5,512 nt of DNA. It comes from Verrucomicrobiota bacterium. GTDB lineage: Bacteria; Verrucomicrobiota; Verrucomicrobiia; Limisphaerales; UBA1412. Both the position numbers and the translations under genes were made by a program. The notes below the pieces were generated by a model that did no database searches, was not told the DNA's origin, and saw only the letters and a list, made by a program, of their open reading frames with translations. The DNA is taken from NCBI GenBank assembly GCA_017557085.1, contig JAFZAR010000155.1, forward strand, positions 1 to 5,512. The letters run 5' to 3'. Positions 1-4,973 of this stretch are shown here, piece by piece. The first letter of the stretch is position 1. The number at the start of each line of letters is the position of its first letter.

Positions 1-522
1 GATCACTCGTTCCGTGAACATGGGATGGAGTTCTCGCGGTGGTCCCGGCAGCAGGATCAGGACGGCTTTTCTCGTCTCTGAACGGAAGGGATTCTGTTCC
101 AGCTCGATCAGCAGTCCCGGCGCGGTGCCGTAGTCATTGGGGATGACGAGAGCGCCTTCCGGGTACTGAGCCTGGATCTCGCAGTGGAAGGGGACAGCCG
201 TGCCCCGTTTGGCGAAAAATGCACGGATGCGTTCCAGTGTGGAGTTATCCACCAGCAGACGGCGGCCAAACAGCTGTGCGATCAGCGGACGGGTCAGGTC
301 GTCGGTAGTCGGCCCCAGACCGCCGGTCACGATCGCCGTATCCGAGCGGCTCAGAGCGTCTTTGACCGCGTTGACGATCGAGGAACCGTCATCATTGACA
401 GTCACCTGACGCGAAACGGTATAACCCAGAGAATCCAGCTGCGCGCAAAGCCATTGCGAATGGGTATTCAATACCCGTCCGATCATAAGCTCGCTGCCTG
501 TGTTGATGATTTCAATTCCCAT
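1..522 (-). CDS. cinA: CinA-family protein (competence/damage-inducible protein A), N-terminal part, 3' end outside window
   Basis: The first 174 codons are present and the rest lies beyond the left edge. Seen: the N-terminus begins MGIEIINTGSELMIGRVLNT, followed by IVTGGLGPTTDDLTRP at about residues 67-82 and LLPGPPRELHPMF near residues 156-168. These are the signature segments of the MoaB/MogA-like (MoCF) domain of CinA, which binds nucleotide-type ligands. Known for the family: the N-terminal domain has been linked to ADP-ribose pyrophosphatase activity, and a C-terminal domain, if present, is the NMN deamidase (PncC) that recycles nicotinamide nucleotide in the cytoplasm. Whether this copy carries the second domain cannot be seen. 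The ATG at 520-522 is chosen because the conserved beta-strand starts immediately after it and no better in-frame start lies close upstream. No clear Shine-Dalgarno precedes it. The gene is separated from everything upstream by two terminator hairpins, so it probably has its own promoter around 585-625. Confidence 0.9.
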   Translation of the reverse strand, partial: MGIEIINTGSELMIGRVLNTHSQWLCAQLDSLGYTVSRQVTVNDDGSSIVNAVKDALSRSDTAIVTGGLGPTTDDLTRPLIAQLFGRRLLVDNSTLERIRAFFAKRGTAVPFHCEIQAQYPEGALVIPNDYGTAPGLLIELEQNPFRSETRKAVLILLPGPPRELHPMFTERVI

Positions 523-556
523 GACAATCTGGTCTGAAGAAAAGGTTTTTTACAGA

Positions 557-577
557 CACGCCCGTGGAAACGGCGTG
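557..577 (-). other. Hairpin in the cinA leader
   Basis: CACGC (557-561) pairs with GCGTG (573-577), C562 bulges, and CGT (563-565) pairs with ACG (570-572) around a four-base loop. This gives an 8-bp stem about 35 bases upstream of the cinA ATG. It has no following T-run on either strand, so it is not an intrinsic terminator. It could be a 5'-leader structure or an operator half; the function is unknown. Confidence 0.35.
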
Positions 578-583
578 CGCCTC

Positions 584-598
584 AAGTGTATAACACTT
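584..598 (-). promoter_or_regulatory. Palindrome overlapping a possible cinA -10 box
   Basis: AAGTGT and ACACTT form a perfect 6-bp inverted repeat around a 3-base centre. On the minus strand it contains TTATACA, a plausible -10 element for cinA, with the ATG about 65 bases downstream. No convincing -35 is seen: TGTACA lies only about 15 bases upstream. If the promoter is real, a repressor bound to the palindrome would cover the -10. The palindrome is observed; its role is inferred. Confidence 0.3.
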
Positions 599-635
599 TG
601 GCACAAATGTACAGATTAGGAGGAGAAAAATGGAA

Positions 636-655
636 ATCGCTCGAAGGGGAGCGAT
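636..655 (-). terminator. Second minus-strand terminator-like hairpin
   Basis: On the minus strand a perfect 7-bp stem, ATCGCTC with GAGCGAT, closes a 6-base loop and is followed by a T-rich stretch (TTTCCATTTTT). It lies immediately downstream of the stronger terminator at 676-720, so the two look like tandem terminators that insulate cinA from upstream minus-strand transcription. The T-tract is interrupted, so this one is weaker. Confidence 0.45.
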
Positions 656-675
656 ACGAAATCAGATATAGAGAC

Positions 676-720
676 AAAAAAACCGGGCTCCTTAGATCAG
701 AGTATGACCCAGGCGCCCGG
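676..720 (-). terminator. Strong Rho-independent terminator (minus strand)
   Basis: Read on the minus strand, CCGGGC (720-715) pairs with GCCCGG (688-683). Inner pairs are CCT with AGG, then GGTCA with TGATC around a 5-base loop. Seven uninterrupted T residues follow (676-682). This is a textbook intrinsic terminator. It ends whatever minus-strand transcript comes from above: the ATPase mRNA with a long 3' region, or a separate small gene or RNA in 733-900. Confidence 0.8.
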
Positions 721-876
721 GGAATTTACGAATTAAACACACTCTTGTAGATCTCCGATGGGAACCCCCCAGACCGTTGTGTGCCCCGACCCAGGGAAAT
801 TATAAAAGAACATCCGCACATCAATCAGCATTTTGAGCTGCTGAATGATTGTTAGCCGTGCGGCTCTCAATCTGGG
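683..876 (-). ncRNA. Candidate structured small RNA ending at the terminator
   Basis: On the minus strand three nested helices can be drawn. CCCAGA (876-871) pairs with TCTGGG (773-768). CCGCAC (863-858) pairs with GTGCGG (818-813). Inside that, TCATTCAGCA (848-839) pairs with TGCTGATTGA (830-821) with one mismatch and an 8-base loop. The intrinsic terminator then provides a natural 3' end. I compared it by eye with 6S RNA, tmRNA, RNase P and SRP RNA motifs and saw no match. The 5' end and promoter are undefined because upstream sequence is extremely AT-rich. It may instead be a folded mRNA tail or a degraded gene. Confidence 0.3.
733..831 (-). CDS. Possible 32-codon small protein or gene remnant just upstream of the terminator
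   Basis: The minus frame reads ATG at 831-829 and ends TAA at 735-733, 13 bases before the terminator stem at 720. The peptide starts MLIDVRMFFYNFPGSG and ends WGVPIGDLQECV; I do not recognise it. The same frame stays open upstream to about 1023, through readable codons to about 903 (for example RLRAARLTIIQQLK, residues just before the ATG) and then through AT-rich sequence. It could therefore be the 3' end of an older gene truncated where the AT-rich block begins. TTG at 870-868 is another possible start. No good ribosome binding site is seen at any of these starts. The stretch also forms strong hairpins, so it may be noncoding RNA instead. Confidence 0.25.
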   Translation of the reverse strand: MLIDVRMFFYNFPGSGHTTVWGVPIGDLQECV

Positions 877-900
877 AAAAAGCCTATCATTTTTAGGAAA

Positions 901-1020
901 GAATGCAACATTTTTTTTAAATTTTTTTAAAATATTTTTTAGATATATTTGTAATATATTGATAATAAATAAGTTTTGAATATAAAAAATTTTAATTTTT
1001 TTTGTAAAAATATCCTTCTT
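901..1020. other. Extremely AT-rich intergenic tract
   Basis: This stretch is almost entirely A and T, with runs of up to eight T. It includes a perfect inverted repeat, AAAAAATT (984-991) and AATTTTTT (994-1001), just after the end of the ATPase gene as read on the minus strand. That could act as a weak terminator, but it has no GC stem. No believable gene is present. The tract marks a sharp drop in GC relative to 1-890 and may be the left edge of an acquired block, or simply an AT-rich promoter region for a minus-strand small transcript. Confidence 0.5.
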
Positions 1021-1045
1021 TGTTCAAGTTTGTTTCTTCAGAGGA

Positions 1046-2197
1046 TTATAATTCCGCGTAATTCAGGTACTCCACCTCGTTGACTATAGTGTTTGTGCCT
1101 GCGTAAACTACTGTTTTTCTGCCAATTTCTCCTTTGAGAGAATTTTCGATGGCCCTTAGATTTCTGGCCATCTCGTCATGGAAAGTAGCCCCGGGTTTAA
1201 TCTCATACAAATCCAGTTTTCCATTTACTTCTTCTACCAGATCCACTTCCACACCATGGTTCGTGCGCATGAAATACAAATCTCCATCATTTCCCGCGTT
1301 GAGACGTTTTTTGAAAGCATCCATGATCACCATATTTTCAAACAAATTTCCTATCAGCGGGTGTATCGCTACTTGTTTGATCTCTTTGATCCCCAGCAGA
1401 TAACTCACTAATCCTGTTTCTACAAAATAGATTTTGGGAGACTTTATGAACCGTTTGCCGAAATTTCGGTAATAGGGCGGCAGTAGCTTAATGATATACG
1501 ATGCTTCCAGCAGCGACAGCCATTCCCGGATCGTTCCGGATGATACCCCTGTATCGTTCGCCAGTGAATCCACATTGAGAACCTGCGCGACTCTTCCCGC
1601 CATTAACCTGATAAACAACTCAAATTGCCGTATATGCCGCAAATTTGCCAGCTGCCGTAAATCTCGCTCAATGTAGGTTTTGAAATAGTCTGAATACAGA
1701 TGCGAGGCATCCAGCCCAGAACTGTATAGTCTCGGCATGAATCCGTTGAAAATCAAGTGATCACGCTCGGTTTTCTTATTAGCGGCTGTCAACTCCGCGA
1801 TCGACAGCGGCAGCAGTTCCAGAATTCCCGTTCTTCCTGCCAAAGACTGCGCGATCGCGGCCTGCAGCGACGGCTGATGGCTGCCGGTAAGCACATAGCA
1901 AGACGTGTTTTGCGTTTCATCAACCTTAGCCTGGATGTAGCTTAGCAGCATCGGGACGCGCTGTATTTCGTCAAAAACAACAGGCGCGGGATGCCTTTCT
2001 ATGAAGGAGCGTGCGTCCCTCATTGCCTGGTCACGAACATCAGGAATTTCCAGATTCACATATTCAGCTGACGGGAACAGCTCTCTGGCAAGGGTTGTCT
2101 TTCCTGACTGTCTCGGACCGGTGATCGTCAGTACAGGATACTTGCGCCAAAGGTCTTTTGCCGCCTGAGCCATAGCTCTTTCGATGATGTTTTTCAT
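1046..2197 (-). CDS. AAA-family ATPase with C-terminal DUF4143 domain
   Basis: This is a complete 383-residue protein, the usual length for its family. Seen: Walker A GPRQSGKTT (27-35), Walker B PVVFDEIQ (72-79), a sensor-like LTGSH (103-107), and GRTGILELLPLS (121-132). A winged-helix-like segment follows at about 205-240. The C-terminal domain has the pattern E287, then EVDL (317-320), then EIK (332-334), which resembles the PD-(D/E)XK nuclease fold. Known: such proteins (AAA_14 plus DUF4143) are widespread, often in AT-rich or mobile regions, and their biological role is poorly defined. Nuclease activity should not be assumed. It is predicted to be soluble and cytoplasmic. The ATG at 2195-2197 is preceded only by a weak AAGAGA ribosome-binding sequence. 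A good promoter lies upstream, and a perfect inverted repeat sits between promoter and ATG. It is divergent from the membrane-protein pair at 2377. Confidence 0.9.
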   Translation of the reverse strand: MKNIIERAMAQAAKDLWRKYPVLTITGPRQSGKTTLARELFPSAEYVNLEIPDVRDQAMRDARSFIERHPAPVVFDEIQRVPMLLSYIQAKVDETQNTSCYVLTGSHQPSLQAAIAQSLAGRTGILELLPLSIAELTAANKKTERDHLIFNGFMPRLYSSGLDASHLYSDYFKTYIERDLRQLANLRHIRQFELFIRLMAGRVAQVLNVDSLANDTGVSSGTIREWLSLLEASYIIKLLPPYYRNFGKRFIKSPKIYFVETGLVSYLLGIKEIKQVAIHPLIGNLFENMVIMDAFKKRLNAGNDGDLYFMRTNHGVEVDLVEEVNGKLDLYEIKPGATFHDEMARNLRAIENSLKGEIGRKTVVYAGTNTIVNEVEYLNYAEL

Positions 2198-2208
2198 TTG
2201 TCTCTTTT

Positions 2209-2241
2209 GTACAAATCCGAAGTTGAACTACGGATTTGTAC
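2209..2241 (-). promoter_or_regulatory. Perfect 11-bp inverted repeat in the ATPase leader
   Basis: GTACAAATCCG (2209-2219) and CGGATTTGTAC (2231-2241) are exact reverse complements separated by 11 bases. The repeat lies between the predicted promoter (2257-2286) and the ATPase ATG (2197), ending 11 bases before the ATG. It could be an operator for a dimeric repressor, perhaps an autoregulator, or an RNA hairpin with an 11-base loop controlling access to the ribosome-binding region. No T-run follows, so it is not an intrinsic terminator. Confidence 0.7.
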
Positions 2242-2256
2242 CGTTCACTGATCCGC

Positions 2257-2286
2257 ATTGTATCTGTTTTTGTGTTTCCGCGTCAA
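2257..2286 (-). promoter_or_regulatory. Sigma70-like promoter for the ATPase gene
   Basis: On the minus strand, TTGACG (2286-2281) and TACAAT (2262-2257) each match five of six consensus bases of the -35 and -10 boxes, with an 18-base spacer. The predicted transcription start is near 2250. This gives a leader of about 50 bases that contains the whole inverted repeat at 2209-2241. Confidence 0.6.
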
Positions 2287-2376
2287 CCGGTAAAATCAAA
2301 TTTCTTTCAAAGCACATTGCCTCGAAAAACCGCTTGACAGAGTTCCTTTTCTCTTTGAGAATGGAGAAGGTTTGAG

Positions 2377-3093
2377 GTGAACGGGGCAGTTATTTTGATA
2401 TTGTTGTGGGGCATAGCCCTTTTAGCTTATGTGCTCATTAAGAAAATGACACTGCGGGCTTTTTTATTCCTTTCGTTCTTTTTGCTTATATGTTTTGTAT
2501 GGGGGATAGGAGCTTTAAAAACGAGAAGTAGTAGCCCCTATGTTCATTTTTGTCATTTAAATTCACTTATATTCAATGATTTATATGAAACTACATTAAC
2601 CAATAACCTTGATGCGTTAAGGGAGAAGATACTATATTATCAAGCACATTCAAAAGATGATTGGGAGATCACTTATCCTGATACTGATTTTTTGATTAAA
2701 GAAGAAATTTCTGATCAGAAAGAAGATAGAGAAACTTATGAGGTAATAATTATACTGAGTGGTTTGCTCCTTTTGTTGTGGTGCATTGTTGTTTTCATTT
2801 ATCCACTTATCAGAAAAAAAGGATGGCGTTATCTTTTGCTTTTTTTGTTCGTTGTGCCGATATTCCTCTTCTACATGGAACTTTTGGGCGGCTTTGTGAT
2901 GTTGAATGAAACAGCTAACTATAAACGCATGGATGCTATACGATTGAATGCTTTATACCAATCCTCATTAACAAATGATATTCCAATGCTGCGGAAGCAA
3001 ATACGTTATTTAGGAGATCATTATAAAGAAGACCCGCAAATCATTTTTGAACCGGACTTTGATTATTCGATTGACGATGGAGAAAAAGAATAG
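2377..3093 (+). CDS. Unrecognised membrane protein with an internal duplication (two TM-TM-soluble units)
   Basis: A 238-residue protein starting at GTG, with a good ribosome binding site GGAGAAGG (2363-2370) six bases upstream. Four hydrophobic helices are visible at about residues 4-20, 28-47, 122-143 and 150-176. Each pair is followed by a charged soluble segment of about 50 residues. The two halves are clearly related: LYETTLTNNLDALREKI (69-85) aligns with LYQSSLTNDIPMLRKQI (193-209), and HSKDDWEI (91-98) aligns with HYKEDPQI (215-222). Both soluble segments end in an acidic D-x-D-(F/Y) motif. The constant offset of 124-125 residues indicates an ancient tandem duplication. I recognise no family. 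The gene is very AT-rich compared with the flanks, divergent from the ATPase, and overlaps the next gene. Inferred: inner-membrane location with soluble segments that may bind a partner; function unknown. Confidence 0.8.
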   Translation: MNGAVILILLWGIALLAYVLIKKMTLRAFLFLSFFLLICFVWGIGALKTRSSSPYVHFCHLNSLIFNDLYETTLTNNLDALREKILYYQAHSKDDWEITYPDTDFLIKEEISDQKEDRETYEVIIILSGLLLLLWCIVVFIYPLIRKKGWRYLLLFLFVVPIFLFYMELLGGFVMLNETANYKRMDAIRLNALYQSSLTNDIPMLRKQIRYLGDHYKEDPQIIFEPDFDYSIDDGEKE

Positions 3094-3364
3094 AAAAAAC
3101 CTGAAAGAAAATTACTTATTAAGAGAATTAGGTGTATTTACCGCGATAATCATTTGCGCTCATTTAGCTTTAAGCATCTTTATGGATTCAAATGGAGAGA
3201 TACACTTATCAGGGTATAGTTTCGATTTAGGGGGATGGTCTCTCAGTATCATCATAGTGGGATGGTTGTACATCATTGCAAAAGAGGCGATAAAAGAAAT
3301 TATTAGCTTTATCAAAAGAAAGAAACATAAGCCGGAAGAGAATGAAGTTTTAAATAATAGATAA
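3077..3364 (+). CDS. Small unrecognised two-helix membrane protein
   Basis: The 95-residue reading begins MEKKNRKNLKENYLLRELG. It has two hydrophobic segments, at about residues 17-36 and 54-73, separated by a short polar loop containing LSGYSFDLGG, and ends in a basic and acidic tail (KRKKHKPEENE). The ATG at 3077 lies 17 bases inside the end of the preceding gene. This suggests translational coupling and explains the lack of an obvious ribosome binding site. An in-frame TTG at 3047 would add ten residues (NRTLIIRLT region) but also lacks a good site. Same low GC and strand as its neighbour, so the two form one operon. No terminator with a GC-rich stem follows closely. Function unknown; a small accessory subunit of the preceding membrane protein is a guess. 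Confidence 0.7.
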   Translation: MEKKNRKNLKENYLLRELGVFTAIIICAHLALSIFMDSNGEIHLSGYSFDLGGWSLSIIIVGWLYIIAKEAIKEIISFIKRKKHKPEENEVLNNR

Positions 3365-3387
3365 CTTATTTAATAACAATAACTTAT
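3361..3387. repeat. 9-nt direct repeat ATAACTTAT
   Basis: ATAACTTAT occurs at 3361-3369 and again at 3379-3387, an 18-base period, at the very end of the small membrane-protein gene. The second copy runs into the 10-nt repeat array that starts at 3386. Such short AT-rich repeats can be chance. Confidence 0.35.
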
Positions 3388-3415
3388 CTGTGTATATCAG
3401 TGTCCATCAGTGGTT
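3386..3415. repeat. Three tandem 10-nt repeats (consensus ATCAGTGTNN)
   Basis: The units are ATCTGTGTAT, ATCAGTGTCC and ATCAGTGGTT, placed end to end with no gap. Seven of ten positions are conserved or nearly so. The 10-base period puts each unit on the same face of the helix. From memory, motifs of the type ATCnGTGTnnATCnGTGGTT occur as scattered intergenic repeats in several bacterial groups; this could not be checked here. It lies in the spacer between the membrane-protein operon and the oxidoreductase gene. Confidence 0.6.
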
Positions 3416-3497
3416 CTTTTAATATCTATTCGGGGTTCTTTATGTCCTGAGGGGACGACAAACGATTTTTTTTGTGTTCATTGGAGGGGAAAAGGGA

Positions 3498-3503
3498 TAT
3501 ACT
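3498..3503 (+). promoter_or_regulatory. Possible -10 box for the oxidoreductase gene
   Basis: TATACT matches five of six -10 consensus bases and lies 10 bases before the ATG at 3514. The base sequence 17 bases upstream, TGTTCA, is a poor -35. If used, transcription would start almost at the ATG, giving a nearly leaderless mRNA; this would fit the absence of a correctly spaced ribosome binding site. GGAGGGG at 3483-3489 is too far from the ATG (24 bases) to serve. Confidence 0.3.
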
Positions 3504-3513
3504 CTGGCCTGTT

Positions 3514-4887
3514 ATGAAACGAGTCTTGAAACCGACAAGTCGGCGCAACTTTCTGAAAGAAATGCTGCTGGGCGGTACCGCGTGCGCGGTGTTGCCATCT
3601 TATGTACTGGGTCTGCACGGGGAGACCAGCCCCAACAGTAAGCTGGCGATCGCCTTTGTGGGGATCGGCGGCCGCGGCGGACATAATTTGAACGGTCTGT
3701 GCGGGGAAAAGGTAGTCGCCCTGTGCGATGTGGATGAAGCCCGCAGCGCGGATCAGAGGAAACGCTTTGAAAAGGTGCCTTTCTATCAGGATTACCGGGT
3801 GATGCTGGACAAGCATGAAAAGGAGATAGACGCGGTGGCGGTCTCGACTCCGGATCATACGCACGCGATCATCCTGAAAAACGCGATGCAGCGGGGCAAG
3901 CATGTGTTCAGCGAGAAACCGCTGGCGCATTCCATCCACGAGGTGCGCGCGCTGGATCGTCTGGCACGCGAGAGCAAGGTCGTGACCCAGGCGGGCAATC
4001 AGGGCCGCTCTTATGACAGCATCCGTGTCTTCAGAGAATGGCTGGAGGACGGAGTGATCGGTCAGGTGAAGGAAGCGCATCTGATGTGCAACAGCAGTTA
4101 CTCCTTTATCTCCCGGCTGGGCGAGCTGAAAGAAAAGCACGAAGTGCCCAAGACCCTGGACTGGGATCTCTGGCTGGGCGGCGCGGCTTATCGCGATTAT
4201 CATCCGCTGTACGTTCCGGGCGTGTGGAGATTCTGGCGCGATTTCGGCTCAGGCGTTCTGGGCGACTGGATCTGCCATATCGCCGATCCGCTGTTCTACG
4301 CGCTGGCTCTGGATTATCCCAGCACGATCACGGCGCATCCGGTGGATTATGACCCGAAGAAGTACGCGCAGGTCTTTCCGGTCTCCAGCGAGATCGAGTT
4401 CGAGTTCAAGGTCGGCGGCCGCGAGAAGCCGCTCAAGGTGACCTGGTACGAAGGCAAGTGCCGTCCTCCGCGTCCGGCAGGATTCGAGGATCCCGACAAG
4501 AAGTTCCCCGGCATCGGACCGGAATTCTTCGAGATGGGCGGTCACATCATCGGCGACAAAGGCGATATCCTTTACGGTTCCCATGGCGCGACCGGTGTGA
4601 AGGTGCTGGACGAAGAGAAGATGAAGAGTCTCTCCCAGGAACCGACCCGTATCCCGAAATCTCCCGGCTATCATCAGGAGTGGATCAATGCCTGCAAAGG
4701 CGAAGGAACTGCCGAGTCACCCTTCAGCTACTGCGGCAAGCTCACCGAAGTGGGATTGCTGGGCTGCATAGCGATGCTCTTCCCCGGTGAGAAGCTGGAA
4801 TGGGACGGCAGACTGGCCAAGTTCACCAATAATGAAAAGGCCAATGAATATCTGAATCCGCCTGCCCGCAAAGGCTGGGAAGTGTAG
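3514..4887 (+). CDS. TAT-exported Gfo/Idh/MocA-family oxidoreductase
   Basis: A 457-residue protein from the ATG at 3514. Seen: a twin-arginine signal, TSRRNFLKEMLLGG (8-21), then a hydrophobic stretch ending near residue 33; an NAD(P)-binding Rossmann start, FVGIGGRGGH (48-57), with CDVD (71-74) at the end of the second strand; TPDHTHA (112-118); the family's EKPLAHS (134-140) with the catalytic-type lysine at 135; and DFGSGVLGDWICHIADPLFYAL (from 243), typical of the exported subgroup in Bacteroidetes, Planctomycetes and the PVC group. Known: the family oxidises or rearranges sugars with a tightly held NAD(P), and TAT export fits a cofactor loaded before export. GH109 hydrolases share this fold and signal type and cannot be excluded. 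Substrate unknown; a glycan-derived sugar is inferred from the downstream hydrolase. An in-frame TTG at 3472 would add 14 residues, but the ATG gives a normal TAT leader. A strong terminator follows. Confidence 0.9.
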   Translation: MKRVLKPTSRRNFLKEMLLGGTACAVLPSYVLGLHGETSPNSKLAIAFVGIGGRGGHNLNGLCGEKVVALCDVDEARSADQRKRFEKVPFYQDYRVMLDKHEKEIDAVAVSTPDHTHAIILKNAMQRGKHVFSEKPLAHSIHEVRALDRLARESKVVTQAGNQGRSYDSIRVFREWLEDGVIGQVKEAHLMCNSSYSFISRLGELKEKHEVPKTLDWDLWLGGAAYRDYHPLYVPGVWRFWRDFGSGVLGDWICHIADPLFYALALDYPSTITAHPVDYDPKKYAQVFPVSSEIEFEFKVGGREKPLKVTWYEGKCRPPRPAGFEDPDKKFPGIGPEFFEMGGHIIGDKGDILYGSHGATGVKVLDEEKMKSLSQEPTRIPKSPGYHQEWINACKGEGTAESPFSYCGKLTEVGLLGCIAMLFPGEKLEWDGRLAKFTNNEKANEYLNPPARKGWEV

Positions 4888-4907
4888 CACATATTAAAAT
4901 ATTTCCG

Positions 4908-4940
4908 AAAAACCTCACACGAAAACGGTGTGAGGTTTTT
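4908..4940 (+). terminator. Strong Rho-independent terminator after the oxidoreductase
   Basis: CCTCACAC (4913-4920) pairs perfectly with GTGTGAGG (4928-4935) around a 7-base loop. The stem is extended by five A-T pairs (4908-4912 with 4936-4940), and a T-run forms its 3' side. It starts about 20 bases after the stop codon. The A-run on the 5' side means it may also work on the minus strand. It separates the oxidoreductase from the hydrolase gene. Confidence 0.9.
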
Positions 4941-4973
4941 ATGAAGCCGGATATGAAACAGGACAGGATGATC

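Noticed and set aside
184..537. 117-codon plus-strand ORF
   Set aside because: It is antisense to the CinA coding region, which carries clear family motifs.
630..671. Plus-strand 13-codon ORF with a perfect Shine-Dalgarno (AGGAGGA) before ATG
   Set aside because: Its codons coincide with the arms of the minus-strand hairpin at 636-655, and the purine-rich site is the complement of that hairpin's T/C-rich tail. No plus-strand promoter or downstream gene that it could lead is present.
683..876. Known structural RNA (6S, tmRNA, SRP or RNase P RNA)
   Set aside because: None of the conserved sequence signatures of these RNAs could be found on either strand.
2334..2362. Perfect TTGACA with GAGAAT 17 bases later, as promoter for the gene at 2377
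   Set aside because: The predicted transcription start (about 2369) would fall within or after the ribosome binding site at 2363-2370, and the -10 is poor.
2184..2375. 63-codon plus-strand ORF ending just before the duplicated membrane protein
   Set aside because: It overlaps the ATPase start, its promoter and its inverted repeat. It has a cysteine-rich, low-quality composition and no ribosome binding site.
910..3473. ATTTTTTTT at 910-918, 995-1003 and 3465-3473 as flanking direct repeats of an inserted element
   Set aside because: They are T homopolymers in AT-rich sequence with no shared unique flanks, so they are not evidence for a target-site duplication.
3442..3473. Short hairpin GTCC/GGAC before a T8 run as terminator for the membrane operon
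   Set aside because: The stem is only 4-5 bp and is separated from the T-run by about nine bases.
3478..4203. 241-codon minus-strand ORF
   Set aside because: It lies wholly antisense to the well-supported oxidoreductase. Long antisense ORFs are expected in GC-rich coding sequence, and the peptide shows no recognisable domain.
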